DNA from: Acidobacteriota bacterium
GTDB taxonomy: Bacteria; Acidobacteriota; Blastocatellia; Pyrinomonadales; Pyrinomonadaceae
Length of the DNA stretch: 14,340 nt
NCBI GenBank assembly: GCA_024640445.1
Contig: JAHEEZ010000076.1
Coordinates: forward strand, 1 to 14,340
Direction of reading: 5' to 3'
The translations under genes and the position numbers were made by a program. Shown here one piece after another: positions 1 through 7,939 of this stretch. Positions within the stretch are counted from its first letter, which is position 1; each line of letters starts with the position of its first letter. The notes beneath the pieces are model-generated. The model was not told where the DNA came from. It was given only the letters and a program-made list of their open reading frames with translations, and did no database searches.

Positions 1-644
1 GCCTTCTTCTCCTTCTGACGATAGCCCTCATCCCGTCCACTGCATTGTCACAAACCGATCCTAGCCGTCCCCGAAATCCCCGCCCGACGCCAACTCCCGA
101 AGTTCCCGAGGTTGTGAGCAGGGATGCCGACATTGAAAAGATGATCAGGGAACGCACAGACCCGGATTCCAATCCCGTGCCGGTTTCCGGCGTGCAAAAC
201 GATCAGGCAGGACAGGCCGCAGAAAACAGGCTTGCCCTCGACTCTCTCTCTGCAGCGGACCAGCAGAGACTTCTCTTGTACCTCGATATGCTCACGAAGC
301 TGGAACAAAGAGCAGAATCTCTGCGCTCGCAACTGATCAGCCTGACAGAAAAGGAAAACACGATAAGTACCAAGATCCAGATGATCGAATCCAACCTGAG
401 ACCGGATGCCATCACCAACTTTACAGCCCTTTCGGGATCGCTCAGGCCCGAGGCCCTCCGAGAGCAACGAAAGACTGACCTGGAGTTCGAAAAGAAGAAT
501 CTTGAGACTCTTCTTTTTCAGATTCAAGCCAGCCGTTCGAACCTGGAAGCAAATCTCAGACGCGCCGATGATATGGCGGAAAGGATGAGGATCAGGTTTG
601 AATCGATTCTCGATGCCGCTTTCCAGGTGGAAACAAATCCCTGA
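1..644 (+). CDS. Exported coiled-coil protein, 5' end outside the window
   Basis: The reading frame is open to the left edge (first full codon at 3). The visible start is a hydrophobic run reading LLLLLTIALIPSTALSQ, the core and cleavage region of a signal peptide with probable cleavage at ALS|Q. The true start therefore lies upstream, and the TTG at 45 is not the start. After cleavage comes a proline/arginine-rich linker (RPRNPRPTPTPEVPEV). From about base 270 to the end the chain is almost entirely charged, heptad-like helix (LTKLEQRAESLRSQL..., LEFEKKNLETLLFQI...), predicting coiled coil. No cysteine follows the signal peptide, so it is not a lipoprotein. I recognise no catalytic domain or family. 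A periplasmic structural or scaffold role is only a guess. The VIT/vWA gene begins 95 bases downstream on the same strand with no clear terminator between, so the two may be co-transcribed. Confidence 0.75.
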   Translation, partial: LLLLLTIALIPSTALSQTDPSRPRNPRPTPTPEVPEVVSRDADIEKMIRERTDPDSNPVPVSGVQNDQAGQAAENRLALDSLSAADQQRLLLYLDMLTKLEQRAESLRSQLISLTEKENTISTKIQMIESNLRPDAITNFTALSGSLRPEALREQRKTDLEFEKKNLETLLFQIQASRSNLEANLRRADDMAERMRIRFESILDAAFQVETNP

Positions 645-739
645 TCCTGCAAGAAGAGGAGGAGAATTCGTTCCGAAGACCGTCCAACCAATCACTGCAG
701 ACTGACGGGGCCAGATTCCCAACATCCGGAGCAGAACTT

Positions 740-2980
740 ATGAGTCTTAGGAACAAGTCTTACTTGCCGCTTTTTCTCCCTCTTATCTTCTTTTTTGTTT
801 ATCCAACCGCGTACGCTCAAGGGATCATCATCCCGATCCCATGTGATCAGGTGAGGCGATGTCCGGGGCCAAGACCGCCCAGAATACCGCCCCCTTCAAA
901 TGTCCCGGTCAAATCGATCAAGATCGACACAAAGATCTCGGGCCAGGTGGCGACGACCCGTGTCGAACAGGTGTTCGAGAACAAAACGCCGTACACGCTT
1001 GAAGGAAGATATTTCTTTCCGATACCGGAAGACGCTTCGGTGGAACAGTTCGCGATCTGGGAGAACGGAAAGAAACTCTCGGGAGAGGTGCGTTCGCGCG
1101 AAGAAGCCAGGCGGATATACAACGAGATCGTGCGGAGGATGATGGATCCGGGATTGCTCGAATACGCGGGCCGCGACCTCTTTCAGGCATCGATTTTCCC
1201 CATTCCCGGCAATTCCGAAAAGAAACTGGAGATCACATATACGCAGGTGCTTAAATCGGATTCAGGCACTGTCTCCTACCGATATCCGCTGGGCGGTCCC
1301 GCTGGCCTGGAGGCGAATCCGGTCGTGAGAGGCGCGGAACGCGCGCCGGTCGGCGTTTCAGTGTCCGGCACGATAGCCATCAGCGCCGACAGGGCGATCC
1401 GGAACATATATTCCCCAAGCCATTCGATCGACGTGAACCGGAAGGGCGAAACGGCCGCCACCGTCAGTTTCGAGTCGAAGGGTGTCACTGATGACCTGAG
1501 GCTCTTCTATGCCGTCTCGCGAGCGGAATTCGGACTGTCCTTGATCACATACAGGGAAGCCGGAAAGGACGGGCATTTTCTTCTTATGCTTTCTCCGAAC
1601 GAGGGGATCGAGGAAATAACTCCGGTCGCGAAAGACGTCATCTTCGTACTCGACACTTCGGGATCGATGCAGGATGACGGAAAGCTCGAAAAGGCGCGTC
1701 CCGCGCTATTGTTCGGTATCCGTTCGCTGCATGCCGGGGACAGATTCAATGTCATAAGTTTCTCGGGAGAGGAACACCTCATGGAAACGGGCCTTGTTTC
1801 GGCGGACAGCGCACACAAGAAGACCGCCGAGGAATTCGTCGCGAGATTTAGAGCCAACGGCGGGACAAACATCAATGATGCGCTTTTGTCCGCGCTGAAA
1901 CAGTTTGACGGCTCCGACCGTCCGAAAATGCTTGTGCTTCTTACTGACGGACTTCCGACGGTCGGTGAGCAGGATGTTACGAAGATCATTTCGAATGTGC
2001 TGAACGCAAAAGTGAAAGGATTGCGCCTTTTCCCGTTCGGCGTCGGATATGACGTGAATACAAGATTGCTCGACAAGCTTGGATCTGAAAACTCGGGACT
2101 CGCGGAGTACATTCAGCCGAAAGAGGACCTCGAAGTTAGGGTTTCGAGCTTTTTCAACAAAGTGAATTCTCCCGTATTGTCGGACGTTTCGATAGATTTT
2201 GGCGGAGTGAAGACCGAGATGGTCTATCCGAGAAAGATCTCAGACATTTTCCGGGGCGCTCAGGCGGTGATGATAGGTAGGTATGTGAACGACAGCGATC
2301 TGAACGACATCACGGCGCGTTTAAGCGGCATTTTCGGCGGTGAAAGAAGGACCTTCAGATACGAAAAACTCGATTTTCCGCGGAGAGCGCTCGCGAACGA
2401 ATTCCTTCCCAGGCTGTGGGCCTCCAGGCGGGTGGGCTGGCTGATCGAAGAGATCAGGACCAATGGCGAAAGCAAAGAGCTGAAAGATGAGATCGTCGAT
2501 CTCGGGACCCGGTACGGCATCGTCACACCCTACACTTCTTACCTGGCGGACGACGGATCGTTCAGGACGCGGGAGACTGCGGGAAACCGCTTTCAGATCG
2601 ACGGGGCGGCGGCGGCCGTGATAACCGGCGAGATGCGGGAGGAAAAGGGAAAAGACGCTGTGAGAAGAAGTGTTCAGCAGAACACGCTTCAAAGCAACAT
2701 GGCGGCGGCCCCCGCGGCTTCCGACAAAGCGGACAGCGTATTTCTGTCGAATACATCTCAGAACCGGTTCATAGGGACCAAGAACTTTATCAACGACAAC
2801 GGAAAGTGGGTCGATGCCGAGTTTGATCCTTCTGTGGGTCTCAAGATCGTCGACATTCGGTTTGGAAGTGAGGAGTATTTCGAGCTTGCATTAGGGGGCA
2901 GCGGGATCGCCCGCTATCTCAGTTTGGGTAGAAACGTTGTTGTCGTTTGGGACAACAAGGTATTTCGGGTAGCGGAGTGA
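740..2980 (+). CDS. Exported VIT and von Willebrand factor A domain protein
   Basis: A 746-residue secreted protein. A signal peptide covers residues 1-26 (hydrophobic LPLFLPLIFFFVYPTAYA, cleavage AYA|Q). A proline-rich linker follows at 42-53, then a VIT domain at about 53-180 (VEQVFENKTPYTLEGRYFFP is the characteristic VIT stretch, followed by EEARRIYNEI). A vWA domain spans about 298-470 and keeps the full metal-ion-dependent adhesion site: DTSGS at 305-309, T376 in GGTN and D403 in LTDG. The remaining 270 residues include a low-complexity Ala/Asp stretch (DGAAAAV) and end in a small beta-type tail. Inter-alpha-trypsin-inhibitor-like proteins of this layout bind protein ligands through the divalent metal, but the bacterial roles are mostly unknown. 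There is no sortase motif or C-terminal membrane anchor. The start is supported by a GGAG about 10 bases upstream and by the signal peptide. A hairpin terminator lies just downstream. Confidence 0.9.
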   Translation: MSLRNKSYLPLFLPLIFFFVYPTAYAQGIIIPIPCDQVRRCPGPRPPRIPPPSNVPVKSIKIDTKISGQVATTRVEQVFENKTPYTLEGRYFFPIPEDASVEQFAIWENGKKLSGEVRSREEARRIYNEIVRRMMDPGLLEYAGRDLFQASIFPIPGNSEKKLEITYTQVLKSDSGTVSYRYPLGGPAGLEANPVVRGAERAPVGVSVSGTIAISADRAIRNIYSPSHSIDVNRKGETAATVSFESKGVTDDLRLFYAVSRAEFGLSLITYREAGKDGHFLLMLSPNEGIEEITPVAKDVIFVLDTSGSMQDDGKLEKARPALLFGIRSLHAGDRFNVISFSGEEHLMETGLVSADSAHKKTAEEFVARFRANGGTNINDALLSALKQFDGSDRPKMLVLLTDGLPTVGEQDVTKIISNVLNAKVKGLRLFPFGVGYDVNTRLLDKLGSENSGLAEYIQPKEDLEVRVSSFFNKVNSPVLSDVSIDFGGVKTEMVYPRKISDIFRGAQAVMIGRYVNDSDLNDITARLSGIFGGERRTFRYEKLDFPRRALANEFLPRLWASRRVGWLIEEIRTNGESKELKDEIVDLGTRYGIVTPYTSYLADDGSFRTRETAGNRFQIDGAAAAVITGEMREEKGKDAVRRSVQQNTLQSNMAAAPAASDKADSVFLSNTSQNRFIGTKNFINDNGKWVDAEFDPSVGLKIVDIRFGSEEYFELALGGSGIARYLSLGRNVVVVWDNKVFRVAE

Positions 2981-3006
2981 ATCTCCTCAGACCGTCGAAT
3001 TGGCAA

Positions 3007-3071
3007 GGGGTGACTTTTCTACACGGAAACGGTATTTTCTATGAGAAGGGTCACCCCATCTCCCTTTTTTT
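3007..3071 (+). terminator. Long-loop hairpin terminator after the VIT/vWA gene
   Basis: Left arm 3007-3020 (ggggtgacttttct) pairs with right arm 3044-3057 (agaagggtcacccc) over 14 positions, 12 Watson-Crick and 2 G-U. The loop is 23 bases. Seven T's follow at 3065-3071, seven bases past the stem. It sits 26 bases after the VIT/vWA stop and ends about 20 bases before the next start, so it also lies in the upstream region of the propeller gene. The large loop and the gap to the T run make it weaker than a canonical terminator. Confidence 0.6.
3010..3038 (+). promoter_or_regulatory. Candidate promoter inside the hairpin, for the propeller gene
   Basis: GTGACT (3010-3015), a 17-base spacer and TATTTT (3033-3038) resemble a sigma-70 promoter at 4/6 in each box. 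The -10 hexamer is the same TATTTT proposed for the divergent promoters near 11900. Transcription would start near 3045, giving a leader of about 47 bases that carries the AGGAG at 3077-3081. The match is weak and rests on spacing and position. Confidence 0.25.
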
Positions 3072-3091
3072 GATTTAGGAGTATTTTCTTG

Positions 3092-4069
3092 ATGTCACCT
3101 GTTAAGTCTTTTTTGGTAACAGTATCTTTTGTCTTCATCTTGGCGCTTAGTGCCTTTCCGCAGGAAAACTGGCAGATCAGGCGCGGCGACGGTGCCGGGG
3201 ACCTGATAAGTGTCTTCTTCACCTCCTCAAGCACCGGCTGGATAGCCGGCGATGAAGGTTATCTGGCGGAGACGCGTGACGGGGGCAACAGCTGGAGAAA
3301 ACGCTCTCTGAGCACGGCCGCGAACATAAACGAGATCTACTTTCGAAACGACGATAACGGCTATCTCGTTGCGGGTCGAAAGATGTTCGTTACTGACGAT
3401 GGCGGCCGGAATTGGAAGGAGGCGCTGATCGTCAACCCCGACGAGTTCAGGGACGGTATTCCCGAATTCCTCAGCATTCGTTTCAACAGCAAGAAACAGG
3501 GATTCATTGTCGGATCGATCATTGACCGGAAGGACGATGACGTCGTTATTGGCAGCCTTGTACTCCGTACCGATGACGGCGGTGAAAACTGGACGAGGAT
3601 CCCGGTGCCGGCGAAGGTTGAGTTGTTCCATCTGGATTTTGACGGGAAGTCCCGCGGATGGATAGTCGGCGATAAAGGCACTATTCTCTCCACGAAAGAT
3701 AACGGCGAGACCTGGGATATCCAGGAATCGGGCACGAAGGAAGTGCTTTACAATGTCGACTTCAGAGATGAGAACGACGGTTATGTAGTAGGAACCAATG
3801 GATTGATAATTCGGACGGAAGATGGCGGTTCGAACTGGCTGAGAGTGGCCTCTCCGGTGACGAGTACATTGTTCAGGGTTGATTTTGCCGACGACAAGAA
3901 CGGTTGGATCGTCGGTGCGCGGGGCTCAATTCTTCGAACCGACGACAAAGGAAATACCTGGAGGTTGGAGTCCAGCAACACGACAAACCACCTTTACGGC
4001 CTTTTTGTGAACCGGAGTTACGGATTCAGCGTCGGAAAAGACGGCATTATTCTGGGCTTCAAAAAGTAA
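3092..4069 (+). CDS. Exported Ycf48-like beta-propeller protein
   Basis: A 325-residue protein made of a signal peptide (SFLVTVSFVFILALSAFPQ, cleaved near residues 21-24) and a propeller of repeats. Each blade shows GWIxGxxGxxxxTxDGGxxW. The DGGxxW-type turns lie at residues 63-68, 103-108, 162-167, 203-208, 244-249 and 285-290, and a seventh short unit (GFSVGKDGIILGFKK) closes the protein. The spacing is about 41 residues except for a 59-residue gap before the third turn, where a loop is inserted. This is the Ycf48/BNR-like fold often labelled 'photosystem II assembly factor'; outside cyanobacteria that name is misleading, and an extracytoplasmic protein-binding role is the safer reading. 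The start could be TTG at 3089 or ATG at 3092. I chose ATG, with AGGAG 10 bases upstream. A strong terminator follows. Confidence 0.88.
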   Translation: MSPVKSFLVTVSFVFILALSAFPQENWQIRRGDGAGDLISVFFTSSSTGWIAGDEGYLAETRDGGNSWRKRSLSTAANINEIYFRNDDNGYLVAGRKMFVTDDGGRNWKEALIVNPDEFRDGIPEFLSIRFNSKKQGFIVGSIIDRKDDDVVIGSLVLRTDDGGENWTRIPVPAKVELFHLDFDGKSRGWIVGDKGTILSTKDNGETWDIQESGTKEVLYNVDFRDENDGYVVGTNGLIIRTEDGGSNWLRVASPVTSTLFRVDFADDKNGWIVGARGSILRTDDKGNTWRLESSNTTNHLYGLFVNRSYGFSVGKDGIILGFKK

Positions 4070-4192
4070 AGTGCCGCGTGGGCAACGCGGTCACGGACAA
4101 GGTCATCATTAGAGCAGGCTTTCAGTCGAGCATACAACGATCAACGATCAGTCAGCACGGCTTTGAGTCTTCTGATTCCTCCTGTTTCTTAA

Positions 4193-4225
4193 GCCCGCCC
4201 GGCACATAACCGGGCGGGCATTTTT
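4193..4225 (+). terminator. Rho-independent terminator of the propeller gene
   Basis: A perfect 10-bp GC stem, GCCCGCCCGG (4193-4202) with CCGGGCGGGC (4210-4219), closes a 7-base loop and is followed by A and five T's. On the minus strand the stem has no U-tract behind it, so it mainly serves the plus-strand gene. It nearly touches the end of the converging S41 gene (stop at 4224-4226), so the T tract overlaps that stop codon. Confidence 0.85.
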
Positions 4226-5933
4226 ATTTCTTTTCTTCTGAACGAAGGGCGAGCTGTCTCGCTTCCGGGAACAGGTCCAAACCGCGCAGGATCTGCGGAT
4301 CGCGCTCGTTTAGTATTCGATTACCGAATACGTTTCCGTATGCTGCCGAATAAATGTTGTAGCGTATCCTTTCGGCAATGAATTTCGATTCGGTTTCAAA
4401 CTTACCGGGGTCGAAGCGCCCGGGATAATTCTCCTCCACGAAGTTCCGGAACGCAGCAAGAGTCGCCGGTCCAACCTCGAACTCTCTCGCTTTTGAACCC
4501 CCGACATACTTTTCCTGCCTGAAGACCCGGAACATATCCTGTCCGCTGATCTTCCCGGAGATCAATTCCCTTGAGAAAAAGAAAACCGGGTCGATGAGGT
4601 CTATCTCGATCTCGGTAAGCTTCGCCGCTTCGGCATTCTCATCGGGCCTTATCCCGTCACCTCCGAATACGGTCCTGCCCCCTTCCGTCTTTCTAAGGTA
4701 TTGTTTCTGCTGACTCTCTGTAAGGTAAGTCTTGTGCCGGTAGTAATCATAAAGTCCGACATGGGAGTAGTCCCTCTGAATAAGCCGACCGGATGGGGTG
4801 AAATACTTTGCCGTGGTAAGCGTAAGGCCGGCACCATATGGAAGATCGATCACGCTCTGCACCAGTCCCTTTCCAAAAGTCCGGTTTCCAACGATCAGCG
4901 CCCGATCATAGTCCTGAAGAGCTCCGGCGACTATTTCCGAAGCAGATGCCGTTTCTTCGTTCACCAACACGATCAGTGGAATGTCTGACGGGTATTTGTT
5001 CTTAGAGGTCCAGGTGCGATTGTCGATCGGGATGCGGCCTTTTTGGGAAAGGATCGTTTTGCCGCGCGGCAGAAACTTCTCGGCGACCCGTACTGCCTGT
5101 TCAAGTATCCCGCCCGTATTGTTCCGCAGGTCGAGGACCAGCTTCTTCATTCCTTGTGAAGATAACTCGTTGATCGCCTCGGTGAGTTCGTCCGAAGTGG
5201 TGTAATTGAATCCGGCAGACAGGTCGATGTAACCAACCGAATCTCCGATCATGTAATAATCCGGGATCGACGGCTGCGGAACCCTGCCGCGACTTAATGT
5301 GAAAGTCACAGGCAGTCCAGAACCGGCGCGCTCAACGGTGATCTTCACCTCCGAGCCGATCGGACCCCGGACCCTGTCCCTGACGTATAGGGAGGATCTT
5401 CCCGCCATCACTTCGCCGTCGACCTTCAGTATCTTGTCCCCGAACCGCAGTCCTTCGTCGAACGCAGGCGATCCGTCATAGGTCGATACGACGAAAGTGG
5501 CAAAGGAGTCCCCGCTTCCGAAATTCGCGATCGAAGCGCCAATTCCGGAATACTCCGAATGCTGGTCGCTCAAAAGTTCCGAGTATTCGGCGGGGTCAAA
5601 ATAACTCGAATGCGGATCCAGGGTCTGAAGCATCGACGAGATGGCTGATTTTGTGATCTCGTTCGAATCGATCGATGCGCCGTCGACGTGATTTGCAAGT
5701 ATAAGACGAAGTGCCTCCTGATAATCAAGGAGCGCCCTGGATGCCGAAAAGCGGGGGCCAACTTCACGCGAACGCGTTTCTTTTCCGGTCGAAGCAGAAA
5801 ACGACTGTCCCCTGCTAATTCGAAACGGCTCGACCTCTTCGCCCTCCGTCCGAAGGCCCTGCACTTCCTGCGCCAGGGTCACTGAAGAAAACAAGGTGAG
5901 TACAGCCAGAATTGCAAACGCGGATTTCTTCAT
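4224..5933 (-). CDS. Carboxy-terminal processing serine protease (S41 family, PDZ domain)
   Basis: A 569-residue exported protease. The signal peptide is MKKSAFAILAVLTLFSSVTLAQ. An N-terminal helical region (about 65-115, with LDPHSSYFDP) is typical of CtpA/Prc relatives. A PDZ domain spans about 118-215 and the S41 catalytic domain about 230-400. The Ser/Lys dyad is S330 in EETASASEIVAGALQD and K355 in TFGKG, 25 residues apart as in E. coli Prc (S430/K455). The family cleaves C-terminal ends of periplasmic substrates. After the core there is a C-terminal part of roughly 170 residues (from about 400) not found in short CtpA proteins. An in-frame ATG at 6003-6005 would add 24 residues ahead of the signal peptide, so I chose the ATG at 5931-5933, although its ribosome site (GGGAAC) is weak. 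It converges with the propeller gene and diverges from the GAF gene. Confidence 0.92.
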   Translation of the reverse strand: MKKSAFAILAVLTLFSSVTLAQEVQGLRTEGEEVEPFRISRGQSFSASTGKETRSREVGPRFSASRALLDYQEALRLILANHVDGASIDSNEITKSAISSMLQTLDPHSSYFDPAEYSELLSDQHSEYSGIGASIANFGSGDSFATFVVSTYDGSPAFDEGLRFGDKILKVDGEVMAGRSSLYVRDRVRGPIGSEVKITVERAGSGLPVTFTLSRGRVPQPSIPDYYMIGDSVGYIDLSAGFNYTTSDELTEAINELSSQGMKKLVLDLRNNTGGILEQAVRVAEKFLPRGKTILSQKGRIPIDNRTWTSKNKYPSDIPLIVLVNEETASASEIVAGALQDYDRALIVGNRTFGKGLVQSVIDLPYGAGLTLTTAKYFTPSGRLIQRDYSHVGLYDYYRHKTYLTESQQKQYLRKTEGGRTVFGGDGIRPDENAEAAKLTEIEIDLIDPVFFFSRELISGKISGQDMFRVFRQEKYVGGSKAREFEVGPATLAAFRNFVEENYPGRFDPGKFETESKFIAERIRYNIYSAAYGNVFGNRILNERDPQILRGLDLFPEARQLALRSEEKK

Positions 5934-6107
5934 GGTTAGGTTCCCACAGAAATTCCCAAACTGTCCGAATTGCTCTACGACACGATCTGTTGGTATGCAA
6001 CGCATATTACAGAACGGCTAAGTCCTAAGCAAGACAGGACCGGTTCGGGAGATGTAAATTCAAGGTTCGCCCAAGGAAAGTTCGAATGCCCTTAAGTTTC
6101 CTGAAAG

Positions 6108-6136
6108 TTGTCTTTTTCTTCTGGTTGCTTTAATTT
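6108..6136 (+). promoter_or_regulatory. Weak candidate promoter for the GAF-S8 pair
   Basis: TTGTCT (6108-6113), a 17-base spacer and TAATTT (6131-6136) match the sigma-70 boxes at 4/6 and 3/6. It lies in the divergent gap between the S41 and GAF genes, with a predicted start near 6143. The match is low and given only as a candidate. Confidence 0.2.
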
Positions 6137-6176
6137 AGCTTCATTCTGATGGGAACATTTGACTCCACCTGAACCA

Positions 6177-6953
6177 ATGACCGAAGATTCACGCGAAAAA
6201 ATTGTCGCAAAATTGATGAAGGCGGCGGAGACCGTAGAGATCGCCAATGTGCTTACGACTCCGTTCAACGAGTCGATCAAGAACCTTCTTGTGGTTTCAT
6301 CCAACGCGATCAGTGCGGAAGGCGCTTCTGTGCTGGTGCCCGACGGCGACGAGGGCAGTTTGCGATTCGCGTGGGCGGTGGGCAATGTATCTGACTCCCT
6401 GATCGGAGTGACGATTCCAAGCGGAAAAGGGATTGCGGGCTTTGTATACACGACAGGGCAGCCGATGGCTGTCAGCGACGCGGAGCGTGAGGCGAATTTC
6501 TATGCGGAGGTTGACCGAAACACCGGTTTCTCAACCCATACGATCCTGGCGACCCCGCTTCAGTTTGAAGGCGAGATAACCGGAGTGCTGGAATACGTTA
6601 ACCGGAAGGGGTCGCCGCCTTATGAGCCTTTCAGCCCGGAAGAAATGGATCTAGCGGCGATCTATGCAGATGCGGTCGCCTCGATGGTTCACGCATATCA
6701 ATCGGCGGACCTGCTTGGCGCCGTAAGCAAGATGATCCTGGATGGCCCTGACGGGGAAGAAACGGCCGCAATACGTGAGTGGATCTTGGGTCAGCAGGGC
6801 GCTTACAGGCAGCGGGAGATGATCGACCTGGCATTGATCGTGCGCGAATTCTCGTCGGCAGGCGATGCGGAAAGGCGGTTGTGCAGGGAAGTGCTGGAGG
6901 CATTTCTGCGCTATTCCGAAGGAGAAGAGGGACCGGACCTCTCCACGCTTTGA
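6177..6953 (+). CDS. GAF domain protein
   Basis: A 258-residue soluble protein. A GAF domain covers about 28-172: NLLVVSSNAISAEGASVLVP, then the GKGIAGFVYTTGQPMAVSD core typical of GAF, HTILATPLQFEGEITGVLEYVNR, and a closing helix FSPEEMDLAAIYADAVASMV. GAF domains bind small ligands or mediate dimerisation. No histidine kinase, GGDEF, HD or other output domain follows. The last 85 residues are helical and acidic, with no family I recognise. No signal peptide or membrane segment is present, so it should be cytoplasmic. The start is uncertain: ATG at 6177 lacks an obvious ribosome site, while TTG at 6159 would add six residues and has GGGAA only three bases upstream. The S8 subtilase gene follows after 35 bases, so the two are probably one transcription unit and the GAF protein could sense a signal for the protease. 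Confidence 0.85.
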   Translation: MTEDSREKIVAKLMKAAETVEIANVLTTPFNESIKNLLVVSSNAISAEGASVLVPDGDEGSLRFAWAVGNVSDSLIGVTIPSGKGIAGFVYTTGQPMAVSDAEREANFYAEVDRNTGFSTHTILATPLQFEGEITGVLEYVNRKGSPPYEPFSPEEMDLAAIYADAVASMVHAYQSADLLGAVSKMILDGPDGEETAAIREWILGQQGAYRQREMIDLALIVREFSSAGDAERRLCREVLEAFLRYSEGEEGPDLSTL

Positions 6954-6988
6954 TACGCATCTGCGGGTTTCGGTTTTCGAATGGAGTT

Positions 6989-7777
6989 ATGAGCAATCGG
7001 CGATCACTTGCTGGCGATCTTGTTGAAACGGACCTTACCCATGCGTTCGATGACGGGTGGCGTTCCTGTACTGGAAAGGGCGTTTCAGTCGCGATAATCG
7101 ACAGCGGGATCGACACCACTCATTACGACCTGGCCGGTAAGATAAAAGCGGCATATGAGGCCGAAAAAGATGGGAACCGGATAGTATTCCGGGATTCCGA
7201 TTCGGGCGACGCCGCCGGGCATGGGACCGCGTGTGCGGGGATCGTGGCAAGACTAGCGCCGGATGCCGAGCTATACAGTGTGAAGGTCCTCGGCTCGGGA
7301 GGGATCGGTGATGGCAACGCGTTTCTTTCGGGGCTGGAATTCGCAATCAACAAACGTTTCCGGATAATCAATCTCAGCCTCGGAACCACGAAACCCCAGT
7401 TCACGGCGCCGCTTCGAGATCTTCTCGACCGCGCGTATCAGGCAGGATGCATCCTTGTCTCAGCTGCGAACAATCTGCCTCAACCTAGTTTTCCATCTGT
7501 TTTTTCATCCTCATTGATCGCCGTCAGCAAGAATGCCGGGACCGACCCCTTTTCTTTCGGATTCAGGTTTGGCGATGTGATCGAACTTACTGCTCCCGGG
7601 GTGAACATTAGGACCACCTGGACCAACAATTCGTATAAAACTATCACGGGAAACAGCTTTGCCTGTCCGCACATTTCCGGGATCCTTGCGATGCTTCTTG
7701 AGCGTTTTCCTGACCTGAAGCCGTTTCAGGCAAAGGCCGCGCTTTTTGCTATCGCGAACGCGAACTCGGCGCTTTGA
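6989..7777 (+). CDS. Compact S8 subtilisin-like serine protease without signal peptide
   Basis: A 262-residue subtilase with the full catalytic set: D38 in VAIIDSGID, H78 in AGHGTACAG, oxyanion N162 in SAANN and S223 in GNSFACPHISG. The usual GTSMA(S/T)PH around the serine reads GNSFACPH here, and the usual AGN reads ANN. It is close to the minimal catalytic size, with no signal peptide, no obvious I9 propeptide and no C-terminal domain, which suggests an intracellular enzyme with little or no pro-region. I chose the ATG at 6989 because the conserved fold begins right after it. The GGAG at 6983-6986 is only two bases upstream, which is poor. A TTG at 6950, overlapping the GAF stop as TTGA, is an alternative that would add 13 residues and allow translational coupling. 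The natural substrate is unknown. Confidence 0.88.
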   Translation: MSNRRSLAGDLVETDLTHAFDDGWRSCTGKGVSVAIIDSGIDTTHYDLAGKIKAAYEAEKDGNRIVFRDSDSGDAAGHGTACAGIVARLAPDAELYSVKVLGSGGIGDGNAFLSGLEFAINKRFRIINLSLGTTKPQFTAPLRDLLDRAYQAGCILVSAANNLPQPSFPSVFSSSLIAVSKNAGTDPFSFGFRFGDVIELTAPGVNIRTTWTNNSYKTITGNSFACPHISGILAMLLERFPDLKPFQAKAALFAIANANSAL

Positions 7778-7789
7778 TCACGCCCCTTC

Positions 7790-7809
7790 AAACCCCATCC
7801 CGGGGTTTT
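7790..7809 (+). terminator. Short hairpin after the subtilase gene, possible weak terminator
   Basis: AAACCCC (7790-7796) pairs with GGGGTTT (7802-7808) around a 5-base loop, 12 bases after the S8 stop. Only the T's of the stem and one more follow, then GC. It may be a weak terminator between the GAF-S8 pair and the M16 pair. The rest of the gap (7810-7939) shows nothing else I can support. Confidence 0.35.
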
Positions 7810-7939
7810 GCAAATGCCGACCCAAAATGTTTTGATAATTGTTTCCGGTCGGGGACCATGCCCGTTCATTCTTTCGGCGCAAAGGCCTCCGGATAATTGA
7901 CCTCAGGCCAGTAACATCGATCTAAGGGAATATCTACAG

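Noticed and set aside
48..725. A 225-codon minus-strand open frame at the left edge
   Set aside because: It overlaps the exported coiled-coil gene, whose signal peptide and heptad pattern make the plus strand the coding one.
4074..4090. Small hairpin CCGCGT-GGGCA-ACGCGG after the propeller gene
   Set aside because: It has no T run behind it, and the real terminator lies at 4193-4225. The stem of six pairs may be chance.
6779..6988. Upstream extension of the S8 subtilase by 70 codons
   Set aside because: The extra part overlaps the GAF gene in another frame, is Arg/Gly-rich and resembles no propeptide. The conserved fold begins after the ATG at 6989.
7897..7926. TTGACC and TCTAAG with 18-base spacing before the M16 pair
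   Set aside because: The -35 box is good, but a transcript from this promoter would start near 7933 and lose the AAGGGA ribosome site at 7925-7930, so it is unlikely to drive the gene.
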